This document shows positions 1-11,290 of a DNA stretch of 64,000 nt, one piece after another (positions within the stretch are counted from its first letter, which is position 1; each line of letters opens with the position of its first letter). The notes under the pieces were generated by a model, which made no database searches, was not told the origin of the DNA, and saw only the letters and a list, made by a program, of their open reading frames with translations. The stretch is from Epinephelus fuscoguttatus (taxonomy: Eukaryota; Chordata; Actinopteri; Perciformes; Serranidae): positions 30,141,839 to 30,205,838 of the forward strand of contig NC_064757.1 in NCBI RefSeq assembly GCF_011397635.1, read 5' to 3'. Position numbers and translations under genes: made by a program.

Positions 1-673
1 CTAATCATTGCAGCTCTAGTTGTCAGCAAGTGTAAGAAATGTATTTTAAGGTGTTTATTACTTTGCTCTATTAGCCAGCAATCATAACTTCTTATATGAA
101 GACATATTTTACGAGTACAACTATGCTTTTACTATATTGCCCTTCAATGTCCACGTGGGCCTCAACCTATAGGTGTCAGGAGAAGTTTAAGTGGCTCACT
201 AATACACTAATAAATTGTATACAATTTATAAAAGACGTTATACAACTAGCCTATATTATAATATGCTACAGAAACATTTATGACATGTTTACGTGCTGCT
301 TATAGGTTTTAAATAGGGGGTGTGTGGGACACTTTAAAGTCACTGCTCAGCAACAGACAAGTCTTAACGGGGGGGGTGATTTTTTTGTCTTCCAGGTGCG
401 ACACATTGTCTCTTCTCACAATAGAAATGTCTAAATTTAGAAAACCCTGATGAGATACAGAGACTGCAGACACTATGATTTCAATGACATGAGGGATTCA
501 CTGCACAGAAATAACAGGCTGCATACAGCACATCATGTCACAGAGGCCTAACAATAAAATAAAATGACTGCTCACCGTTACACCACTGAAACGGGTGCAT
601 CAATGCACCAGAGGGAGTCCTTGCCGGCGGGATCCGATTCGTGTTTACCAACAAGCCGCAGCCGCTCGTGCAG

Positions 674-1028
674 ATGGATGACCGCAATAAAGTGCCCCGA
701 GCAGAGCCAGAGACTGTCTGCCAGCAGTGTGAGAAGTGAACCAGACAATGGTACCTGCAATAAAACACGGATTTAAAGGTGGATAAAAAGCGTTTGTGTC
801 GGAAGTTGCCGCGGGGTTGTGTCACATTGTTGGGTTCATCCCTGCAGATGGAAAAAAGGAGACACGGTGATAGAGATTTTCCTTCTTCTTCTTCTTGTCC
901 TCGCTGTGGCTGTTTTGACTCTGTTATTATTAATAGACGGCATAACACTGACCCAGCGGCAGCATCTGTGTGAGAAACTAGAGCACTGGCTGCATTTGCC
1001 TCGTCCCGCCCCCCGCAGACGCGACTGA
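674..1028 (+). CDS. Speculative two-exon single-pass membrane micropeptide (77 aa)
   Basis: Not a recognised gene. A possible exon at 674-726 starts with ATG and ends at a weak donor (GTGTGAG). A second at 848-1028 follows a good acceptor (TTCATCCCTGCAG). Joined, they stay in frame and give 77 residues: an acidic/basic N-terminus, the segment WKKGDTVIE, a Leu/Val-rich stretch of about 20 residues that could span a membrane, then a basic tail ending PAPRRRD. The patch is GC-rich and promoter-like, unlike its surroundings. Against it: the hydrophobic run is partly a CTT repeat, the donor is weak, the ATG context is ordinary, and I know no homologue. It could equally be non-coding 5' sequence of a gene beyond the left edge. 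Confidence 0.2.
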
Positions 1029-2850
1029 CGTGCGGGGAGACCAATGGAGAGGCCGGCTGGGGCTGTGTGTGTTGTCTGCCATCATCTCCCATTTCCTTAT
1101 GCATAATGTGTCTTACAGGCTAATTAATGGCCAAGACTTTAAAAAGCACTGAGAGTCCTCTCTCCTACAGGGCCGGAATACACTTCTGGGTGGGCCCTGG
1201 GGTGAAACTTACTTGTGGGCCCCTTTTCTCCCACCACTTTCTATGCAGTCTGTAGGTGACAATGTAAAGCTGAAACATTTAGGGGCCGCACACATGCCCT
1301 GTCTTTAACCACCTGGAAAACGTGAGGTTGGGCACTGGGCGCTATTTTTGTGCCCTTTTTTGAGCCAGCTTTCAAGAGCGTGGCGGCAGCTTGCGTCTGA
1401 GTTTGCAAACAACCTTACCAAGCATCGTACCATAGCCCATTTACCCGAAATCCTGAGTGCGGAGCTGATCTTCCTCCAGGCACTGTTTCAAAGTGTGTGG
1501 GCATATCGTCCGTGAGACACTGGATGCGTGTCCGTTGTGGAACGGCAACGCTGGTTATCCGCTGCGTGCTCCGCTGTCCGTCAATACCCACCGGCTGCGT
1601 TTGCTGTGCGGAGCGGTGCAGCTCCGCCAGAAGACATCTCGGTGCACTGCCTTGATTAATATCTCCTCGTCCATGGTGTTAACGGGGTGAAATGACGTCT
1701 AAAAACCTCTGACCTGTTGACTTCAGGCTTGCCTCTGTCCATTATGTCGTTTTCAAGGTGTAGTGCAGGGAAATATGATCCGTGTGAACACTGTGTATTT
1801 TGTTTTGAAAATTTACTGGATGTTTTATCATGTTTCTGTGCATGACTTCCTGCTCCACACGATCTGCTCTGTGCTGAATTGCTGCGTTGTGCTCCAGCGT
1901 CCGGCAAAAATAGAAGTCCTGCGTATCTGTTGCGGAGGGCTCCGGACTGCCGGAGCTGTGATGGAGCCGGAACGCAGCACAGCTGCAGCTGGTGGAAACA
2001 CACACATTGACTAGAATTGAATCCTATCGGCTCCGCTGCCATGCCGGAGCGGAGACGCAACCAACACGCATCTGGTGGAAATACGCCATAAAGCTCTGGC
2101 AGCTCTGCACCAAAATGATCAACTTCTCCATATTTATCACAGACTGATATTCACAGAAGTAGGGAAAGTTATCTGTTGGCTGTGATTGGTTAGTCCTTGT
2201 CACATGGTATGCAGTGAGCGCTGCTGGGTTCCAAAAGTCGAACTCTGCTTATCAGGGACTAGGGAATGCATGCATGCCTCAACGGTGCCGCTCTGGCGTT
2301 TGAGCGCACCTGCCATGCGTCTACATTGAAAACACTGAATTTGAGGGCGCAAAAAACACGGCATGTGTATGGCTCCTTAGGGTGCTTTCTCACCTGCCTT
2401 GTTTGGTTCGGTTCATTTGAACTCGAGTTTGTTTGCCCCCCTAAGTACAGTTCGTTTGGGCAGGGGTGAAAACAGCAATCGCACTCGGGTGCCTCTTGTC
2501 ACCTGCTCAGTGTATAAAGGATGGATTGTATTTCTTTGTTGATGAGATGAACCTGAGAGCCCCTAAAATGTATTAATTACTAATAAACTAACCCAAAACC
2601 TGACCCTTTTTTTGGCTACTACTGACTCCAAGGTGAAGAATGACCTTTTAATGCTCAACTTTAAAACTTTTTTTTTTCTGCAAATGTCACATTTATGCCC
2701 TTTTGATTTCACTTCCTGTTGTGCATTAGTAGGACACAGTAGTGTTACCAAACAAATAAGCAGACTGCAAAGTTTATTTCCCCACATGATAGTCTAAGTG
2801 CTGTTTCAAAGTCAAAGGGTAAAATTCCAGCAGAGAAGCATGAATGAATG

Positions 2851-2984
2851 AATCATTTATTTGAGACTGAGGGTTCTCTCTTGACCTTGGAAATATTGAA
2901 TACACAATGTGTTGTGAGACTGTTTGGCCAGCTGCCATTTCCAAGGTCAACAAAAAACTCTCAATCTCAAATTTTAGATGAAAG
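2851..2984. repeat. Inverted repeat (foldback), about 48-bp arms
   Basis: The arm at about 2851-2898 is nearly the reverse complement of 2937-2984. Both carry the words TTTGAGA, CTC and GACCTTGGAAAT in mirrored order, around a loop of about 40 bp. This is probably the core of a small non-autonomous DNA transposon. No target duplication was recognised. Confidence 0.55.
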
Positions 2985-3397
2985 TTCTGTCCATGTAAGT
3001 CTCTTGATGAAGATAATGTGGCATGCCTGAAAGCTCCAGGGCAGCTACTATGGACCTTGTAGGGAGATACTTTGGTCAAATCCTTTACTTCTTTATTGGT
3101 CTACATGTAGTCAAATTCAAATATATTGACAACCTGTAATAATCTGTAATATCCAGCAAATGTTGGTCTTTAATTGCAGAATGCAAACTCCCGTGAGATT
3201 ATTTATATTATTAAAACCCCTAAATATCCATAAAAAATACAGTTGACATGACCCTTACTGTGCTTAATGGTGGAAACACTGAAGTACTGGACAAAATGAA
3301 CCCCCTAAAACACACCCACACACTGCCTTTCTCTTTAAGATCCATCAGGATGCTCTTGTACAAAGGTGTTCATCTCCAAAATGAAAAAATATCTGAC

Positions 3398-3403
3398 TTT
3401 ATT
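3398..3403 (-). terminator. ggh: Candidate poly(A) signal of ggh
   Basis: AATAAA on the minus strand, about 133 bases past the ggh stop codon. It is the nearest canonical hexamer downstream of the gene. It would give a short 3' UTR; cleavage would be expected about 15-25 bases further on. Confidence 0.5.
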
Positions 3404-3535
3404 TAAGCAAATAAGCACTTTAAAAGAAATAACAGCATATACAAGTATTTGTTTAGAGGCCCAGCTGTGGTTAAAACCACCATAGGCCGCGTAAAGTGCT
3501 GTATGTTCACAGAGGGACACACATGACGGGGACTT

Positions 3536-6500
3536 TCAGAAGAAGTAGAGTTGCTCATATCCTGTGAAGTTTCCAGCATAGACAGGCGTGTCGTTGTAAA
3601 TCAACGACGAGGCCTCTTCCTCAGGATTGTCAAACTGATGTAAACTTCTCCTTCCTAAACAAAGCAGAAGTGAGATGCATGTGATTAGAGCAGGACAGAA
3701 CTGAACAGATGAATCATGTCGATGGGAAAACGGGGCAGGACGGGATGTGGAATTCCTCAATGGAATGTTTGTGGTCGTATCTTTTAATCGTTGTTTTGTT
3801 TTTGTAAACCTGTGTTATTCGTGATCATCTTTTTTCTCTCCGTCTATCACAGCTGATTTAAGATCTCCTTGGGTTTCTTGTTGAATCCAAAATCATGGTG
3901 TATGTAACTTTATATTGCATTATCAGTATATATATTGTGACATTGTAAATATTCAATAAAATCAACTAAGAAACTGACAACAGTTTAACAAAATCTCTGA
4001 CAGCTGACACACTTATATTGTCTTACTGTGTGTATCCTGCATCCTCAAAAGAGGACATCATGTTTTGGCTTTGCTGCACCGTATAATTCATTCTGCTTAA
4101 CTTTGGCCTGTTGTCCTCGTTTGTGGACACTTTTTTGTGCTAGTGGTAGTAAGAACATAATATACTAATACATGTAAAAACAAGATGGCAGCCTTCTCTA
4201 ACAAGTCTGTCTGCAGCTGATCCTGACACAAAAGTGGACAAGGTCCAAAACCTGTTTTTGCGCAACAATGTTCTGGTATTGAAATAAACAGTTTTAAACT
4301 TTAATACACACTTGTGACAATTAAAAACAAATTGAAAGGATACTGTTTTTTATACTTATTAGATCCTACTGATCTCAAATAGCTCAGAGAGATTAAAATT
4401 TGCACACCAAACAAAAGCTGAGGGTCTTAGGAGGATATCCCACAACCATAGTAAGAACCCAATGATATGATAATTACAGATTATTACTGATAATGTTAGT
4501 AATCTTACCTTCATTGACAAAAAACTCAGCCAGCAGAGAAGATAACTGCACAGCGTGAGCGGAGTGAGGAAAGTTCAGCTTTCTGTTCCACTGAAAACGA
4601 TTCACCTCTGGGTGCCACTGGACTCCATAGAAAGGATATTTTTTACCTGGTATACACATATGTTACTGTTGTTAAAAGTTTGTCATAGAGCAATGATTAT
4701 AAGTTTGTCAAATGAATATAAAAATAATCTTGTAACCTTCGATAGTCGAGACAAACTGGACTCCGTTCTCAGCAACGTTTGTAGACAGCACAGAGAAGAA
4801 ACTCTGCAGCTTCTCGTTTTCATGGAAGGTCTGAAAGAACATTTTACACTTATTACAAGTTGTGGTTATTATTTATGTGTTACCTTTGATTTATTTAAAG
4901 ATATTTTGGTGCTTTTTGATAGGACATAGAACCAAGCAAAAGGGCCGCCGCCCCAAGGACACAGCCTTTGTACATAGGGTGCCTGCTCCAGCAGGTGAGC
5001 TAGTGGGCGCCCCTTTATTGTTATTTTAAGGCTCCATATTGTATGTAATATTCTACCTTATTAAGGTTACTTAACTATAAAAAGCATGTACTCTTGTTCT
5101 CTTTTTCATGCTGTGACAGTTGAATGAAGTTTATTTCATCTATCTGTCCTCTGTGGAGCCCCAGGGCAAAAACACCCATATCTCTGTGCACTGTGTACTG
5201 TCTTCCTGTGCTAGAATATTAAATAGCCCTGTTGTGCTGTGTGGTAATTTGATTGAACACAAATTAATTTAGTAATATGCACCTTACAAGCTTATTATCA
5301 GCTGAAACTTAGAGGACATAATTAATCAAATGACCGCACAGCAATTGCCACACTGTGCACCAGGGCTTTTGGGGCCCTTTGGGGAAGTAATACAACCTCA
5401 ACTACAGCTTATGCAGAAGGTGAAGTAATGGTCATTTTAATGAATGCAGGTTGCTTTAATATACATTTATGTCTGCACAGCATGTCTCATTAAGGTCAAA
5501 AGTTTCAGTCATGTGTGACCTGGGTAGCATGATGTCTCTATTTTTATTTCTCAGCACAATAACATAAAACCCTAACAGGAAGTGAAACATACAGTACAGT
5601 GACTCTGATCACCAGAGGAATCTACTGTACCTCTACTGCGAGGCCATAGTGGTGAAAATTGCCAGTCAGAGGCTCCCGGGTCAGAGCCCTCATCAGCTCG
5701 TCTGGGAAACCCTCAAACATCCTACTAGAGCCGGCCTCTGCAGGGAGACATATATATGTGAAGAAACCAGTCAAACTTATGAGATTTCATTAAGCAATGA
5801 CATTTTAACAAGACAAACGCACCCTCTGATTTGTAACTTGCTTCTACTGACACCATGTGGTATGATTCAGTACATGCAGTTCTCCAGAAAATGTTGCCAA
5901 ACAATGAAATAATCCACTTTATCTAGACCGTATCATTTATCTAGAACAGACTCCTTAAACACCACAAATAGAAAAGATACACATAAAGACATCAACAATA
6001 ATGCAGTAAGTTCCAACCTTCAGTTAAGTTGAGGGGCAGCGCTAAGTTCTCAGCTGTGGTCTTCGTGAGCAGATTTTGACCAGCCACCAATACGGTCAGA
6101 AGCTGCATACCCATGCATGTGCCCCAGATGGGGAAGAAGTCGCCCTCATCGTTTGCCTGAAACACATAGAGTCAAAATTTTTACTTTTTTGTGTCTGAAA
6201 CTCTTCTTCACATTATCAGGACAAAATCTTGAAAAAGAAAAGTTTACATTAAAGTAAATGTCCTGCATTAAATGTTTTATTATAGGCAAGCGTATCATGA
6301 TATTAAGAATAACTGCACTTTAATATAGAAATCTTTTCATCGTCAGTGCAAAGCTTGATTCCTTACAGATCATTTAGTCATTGATGGATAATTGACAAAT
6401 ATCAATTAATAGTTTAAAGTTAGAGCTGGTTAAATTTCACTTATTGCCATTTAGTTTAAAATTAAGTATGTCTTATGAGCTTATTGTATGTTTTACTAGA

Positions 6501-7765
6501 AAACTCAAAGGATGCAAAGAAAGCACTGTAGTGGTAATCACTTAAATGCAGTGGACTGGAAAGTTTAATTAGTCACTCAATCTTAAACTTTCATGTTAAA
6601 TGTGAGGTTAAAAAATTGTCTACAAAATGAAAATACTTAAGATAGGTGCAACACAGTCCCTAAAACAGTATTTAAGCACAATACTTAAGTAAATACACTT
6701 GATTCAAAAGACATAATAAACAGGAAAAAGATTTAAAAAGGAAAATGCAAATAAATAATCTGTTGTACAAACCTTTAGAGCAAATGTGTAGAAAATCTTC
6801 GCCACCCTGGCAAAGTCTGACGTCTCCAAATCTGCTGCTCCCCCGATTAAGAGCAAGCTAAACAGACATCACAGTTAGAGTGTAATGAGTGCATTTATTT
6901 AGAATAAATTCTCCTTTAACACATTTATAGGGCTGCAGCTCACCCATTTATCTTACTGAAGATATCCTCATATTCAGCAGTAGTTAGAGTCAATCTGTGG
7001 ACAACAAACAAAATAAAAAATGCTTCCTTTACTGTGCTTTTGTACATTGTGTGGACTGCACGAACATCAAAGGTGACAGAAAACCCACTTCTTCCTCTTC
7101 CACAAAAGCAGCACATGTCAAGAGACATACCAGCAGATAGAACCACAGGTTAACATCCAAGCAATGTCACTTACAGGTCTAAAGATGCTGCTTCCTTACA
7201 TAACTCAATGTTAGTCTGATGCTACTGTCTAAATTGTTCCTGTGTACATTTTTATGCTACAGATTTAAAAAATGGGCGTTAATAGGTAGAATTATCATGA
7301 ATTTCATCCATTGTTGGCAGTTTTTTTTTGCCACCTGCTCACTCACACTGACAGATCATACAGCACAGAGCTCCAGGTAAATATATATGGTCCAGCTGTA
7401 CTGATACAAACGTTAGAGGACTCAACCCACCTGATGGGCATCACTCTGCTGCCCCCAGACTCAACGAATTTCACATATGAGGCAGGTATGAACGTCCTCC
7501 CAAATGGTTTCAAGATTTCATCTGTGACTATCTGAGTCAAAACACCTGAGGGACAAAATTCAACAGTGTTACAGTTCAAAAGAAACTCTCCTTTTTAAAT
7601 GTTTGTATCACCTAAATTCTCTTTACGTCTCTGTTTTTTTCACTCACCGATCACAGGCCTGTCGTTCACAGCCTCCTGGTTGACTTTAGTTGGCATGGCT
7701 TTGCCGCAGCAGAGGCAGCAGGCAAAAAACAAGCACACATATGCTGAAAATCCTGTAATGGACAT
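3536..7765 (-). CDS. ggh: Gamma-glutamyl hydrolase (folylpolyglutamate hydrolase)
   Basis: Class I glutamine-amidotransferase-like cysteine hydrolase that trims gamma-linked glutamates from folates and antifolates in lysosomes or after secretion. Coding exons on the minus strand: 7765-7648, 7545-7431, 6994-6944, 6857-6773, 6156-6018, 5737-5631, 4830-4737, 4646-4509, 3654-3536. Phases match at every junction and the product is 321 aa (human 318). Residues 1 to about 23 form a Cys/Leu-rich signal peptide. RPVIG opens the catalytic domain, INGLLLIGGAADL is the core strand region, the nucleophile elbow WGTCMGMQ carries Cys137, and GVQWHPE carries catalytic His248. The C-terminus (YAGNFTGYEQLYFF) matches the family. 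Two donors, after exons 5 and 7, read GTTGGA and GTTACA, which are off consensus but fit frame and homology. The start was chosen because it opens the signal peptide. Identification is firm. Confidence 0.95.
4942..5013 (-). repeat. tRNA-derived SINE head fragment
   Basis: In ggh intron 6. Read on the minus strand it begins GGGGCGCCCACTAGCTCACC and contains TGTACAAAGGCTGTGTCC. This resembles the tRNA-like head of a common fish SINE and is related to the fuller copy at 44988-45152, which shares the GTACA-AGGC words. The A box is degenerate and no tail or target duplication was found, so it is a truncated relic and not a tRNA gene. Confidence 0.5.
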
Positions 7766-10700
7766 GTTTTCACCTCAATGTCCAGCAGCCAGTCGAGGCT
7801 CTATCAGTATTTGAAAAGGTACGAGGCTGTTTATGAAAGAAGCTGCAGCACACTTATATGTGAGTTAAAAGAAGGAAGTAAGGACTGCCCAGATTTACAT
7901 GTGATTGCTCTCTACTGCACATGCCGGTCAGGCAAGTTGACTGCTGACATAACATAAATATTGTGCTGACGATACGGACTTTTTGGTAAAATTTTGATCA
8001 TTTAGAACGTGGGAAATGATCCTAGCTTCATTGTCAATGGAAGATTTTGCAATAAAATTCATAGAAATCACATGTGAGCGTGTGATAAAGCAGCTCTTCG
8101 TACACTCTTCACACTAGTATTCAAAGTGCAGTCAAACAGGTTTCAGTCTGAAAATGAAAGCAGGTTTCTATTTATAGGATTTTAACGGAGGGGAGCTTAT
8201 TGCAGATGCGTGCACAAACTGTGAGGCCAAACTGAGGCCAAACTGTTTCAGAAGGGTTTGTTTCTGCTGACAAAGACTGCAGGAACATCACTCCAGGGGT
8301 TTATGTCTATTTTAAATCAATGACTGAATGACACTGTTTAAAAAATCTGCTTCATTCCAGTTAAGCATTGTGCACATATCTTCATAAGGGCAGCAAAGTG
8401 GCAACTCACTGATGCAATACTTAACAAAAAATGTGGTGAAACAGTCACTGTAAAAGACGTGGTTTCTACACAGTTGGGTAACAGAAGGAGGCAAACAACT
8501 GAGGACATTTAACGCAATGACTGGGACTGTGAGCAGTGTTGGGGTGTAGTGAACTACATGTAATTAAACAAGTAGTTCAACTACATTTTGAAGTAGCTTG
8601 CTGGTAGTTCAACTACATTCATGTCTCTATAATGATTCATTCATTCTTTTTCTGTAACACTTATCCTGTTGGGGGTCTGGGAGCCTATCCCCGCTGACAT
8701 TGGACATGAGGCAGGGTACTCCCCGGACAGGTCACCAGACTATCACAGGGCTGACACATAGAGACAGACAACCACTCACACTCACATTCACACCTACGGG
8801 CAATTTAGAGTTACCAATTAACCTGCACGTCTTTGGACTGTGGGAGGAAGCCGGAGTGCCCGGAGAGAACCCACTCTGACATGAGCAACACAAGAACATG
8901 CAAACTCTGCATGTAGGGGTTCAAATCCCTCACCTTAGATTCGAACCAGGAACCCTCTTGCTGTTAGGCAACAATCCTAACCACTGTACTGCCGTACCGC
9001 CATAATGATTCTGTAGTTAACTTCTAAAAATAACTTCAAACAATTCTGGGCCTCAGCAGACTTTTTTTTTTTCATTTTGTTTCACCATTGCTTTTCTACT
9101 GTAGTTGAACTCCCTTTCGCCACAATTTGTCAGAGGTATTGATTATTGCCATTTATTAACAAATGTTCAGAGTAACTTTTAGAAGTTACCTGGCTAACTG
9201 AGTAATCCTGTTTGCTGTAATACTCCCACCTGAACTCTAGTCTCTGAAGGAAGTAGTCTGACTGATGGACACTGTGTACAAAACCAAAGCTGACATTCCC
9301 TGCATTTACCCAGTAATGTGGGGTATTTAATTTTTTGGTTCATATATGACCTGTGAACAAGTGAGCATGTCTTTTAAACTGAACTGAGTGGCATTTTACA
9401 CAGGCATGTGACTTTTTTGTATTATGTTTTAAATTTAATTTGAACTAGCTTTAGTAAACCAAACTAGATTTCTTCCTAGGTTTGCTTTGCTGCAGTTCAT
9501 CTTCCTCCAGTGTGATATGGTTAGAACCTGTGCTTTCAAAGTAGCTCCCCGAACACAGGGTGTGAAATTGGGTTAAAAGCCAAAAAAAGAGATTGAGACA
9601 TGTGGGGTTTTTTTTGGGGTGAATGTAAGTGCACATCTGGTATTTTTAAGACTGTGTTTACAGCAAACGAGTCAATATAAGCCTGAGAGCCAAATAAAAT
9701 ACTACATTTTGGAGACAATAACTTGATAATGTAAAAGTAATAATTTTGGATCCCTGGAGTTACAATGACCAGTCTGTCTGTCTCAGGTAACAAAATGCTG
9801 TTTCTACCTCCAAGTTAAATCCTGATGCATCAGTAAAATAACTTGAAACAACAGAGGCTCAACGAAACTTTCCACACAGCTGGTGGTAAAAACCTGCGGA
9901 GTAGCAGTTACTGTAGTGATTGTGCAACTTTTGTTTTTCCAGATCTCATCTTTTTTTTTTTTTTTTCATCAAATATAAAAATACATGCAAGTCTTTGCAC
10001 CAACGCTGAATTACCAAGAGGCCAAAGTGGGAAACTGCCTCAATTACAGACCTCCAGATGCCCAAGGAGTCCCAGATTAAAATGCATGTGAGCTGAGATT
10101 GACAAATTGATGAATTTATTGCACCATTAAAGACATATGAACAGGTCCTGCATTATTGGCGGATGTTTTGAGCATGCTTTGTAGAGGATGTAACACCTTT
10201 TTGTCGCCCAGTTTATATTGTGTTCACATGGTGCATATTCCTTAATAAAGTTTTGTTTGATCAACACACAACATCTGAGGCCATTAAATGTTAATTCTAA
10301 TGTAGCACTGGTTGTTTTGGGTCTCTGCATAACATAAAGCTGCCACATGTAGTCCGCTGCTGTATTTAATGGTAACTTGGAGGTGATTGAATGAACAGTG
10401 CACAGAGGGTGTTTGTCAGAGGTGGAGGGTCAATAGGGGTCATGAGTATGACTTTACATAACTTTTAACTGTTGAATTTTCTCCAGCTGCTTTCCTCCCA
10501 AATTCCTAAACCATGCGACTAGATTGGACACTCTAATTACTCGAAAATGTGACTGTTTCTGTGATGTGTCCTCATCATTTGCGGATACTGAGGTCATAAA
10601 GTACTTATGTGGAGAATAACATGGAGTTTGTCACTTGTCTGTCGCTGTCTCCAGTATGTATCAAATTGAACCACTAGGTGGAGACAAAGTGACATCAATG

Positions 10701-11290
10701 ATACAAATCCACAGTTTTCCTCTTTGACAAATCATTTAAAACATAAAATGATGCCCACCAAACCACAGTATGCAATGATCAGTGTTTAATATTTGCAGTA
10801 TCCAAATATGACTGTGAAAGTCTTTTAAACTGAACTGAAACAATGACGCATAGTTTATGTATTTGGTTATCTAGAGTTACATCACAAGTCAGGGTTCTAT
10901 GCACATGTATGTGTATGTTAGATAAAATCAAAATACTTAATGTGTTATTTTAAAAAAATACACAGTAAGAGATAAAACATTGCAACATATCACAGCAGTT
11001 AAGGGTACGCTGACTATTTTCAGCATCAGCCTAATAAAGCCACAAATTTCCCAGAGTGCATCCTAACTTTAAAATACTGTCCATTACTGTCATCCCTCAT
11101 TAAGTCATCGAGATCACTGTGATTCATGCAGAGTCTGTCCAGAGTCCAGCTGAACAGCAAAATTAACTGTCTCATGTAATACATAGAGATTAACACTTAG
11201 TTTGGTCCTCTCAGTCAAAGAAAACACTCTCCTGACATCCATATGAGCAGCAGTCTGCATCTTCAAAAGGTTAAGCGATTAAATTCCATT
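7766..11290. other. Intergenic spacer between ggh and nmrk1
   Basis: 3.5 kb between the 5' end of ggh and the 3' end of nmrk1. It holds the ggh promoter (no distinctive motif recognised) and a complete SINE at 8639-9001. About 9050-11290 is AT-rich with short open frames lacking recognisable domains. A poly(T) run lies near 9950-9966. The nmrk1 3' UTR should occupy the right end, but I saw no clear minus-strand AATAAA. Confidence 0.5.
8629..9011 (-). mobile_element. tRNA-derived SINE with L2-type LINE tail and 10-bp target duplication
   Basis: The element (8639-9001) reads on the minus strand. Its tRNA-like head starts GGCGGTACGGCAGTACAGTGG and has a B-box match GGTTCGAATC at about 8938-8947. 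The body then carries sequence of the L2-clade LINE 3' end (the widespread fish segment with CTCCCACAGTCCAAAGACG and CTAAATTGCCCGTAGG) and ends in an (AATG)n tail. ATAATGATTC occurs at both 8629-8638 and 9002-9011, a perfect 10-bp duplication marking the two ends. This supports insertion by LINE-driven reverse transcription. Confidence 0.75.

Larger units (their letters stand above)
1..3397. other. Left intergenic region, repeat-rich
   Basis: No exon of a recognised gene was found here. About 1-560 is AT-rich with nothing identifiable. About 590-1060 is GC-rich and contains a GC box, a TGACGT half-site and a CCAAT motif around 1000-1050, which resembles a promoter or first-exon area; a speculative micropeptide is listed separately. 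About 1310-2100 is GC-rich with recurring CGGAGC/GCTCCG words, and about 2385-2500 resembles interspersed repeats common in fish; I could not name their families. An inverted repeat lies at 2851-2984. The ggh 3' UTR probably ends near 3380. Confidence 0.5.

Noticed and set aside
538-1104. 188-codon minus-strand open frame
   Set aside because: Composition is irregular, no domain or membrane pattern is seen, and it lies in a GC-rich patch where long chance frames are expected.
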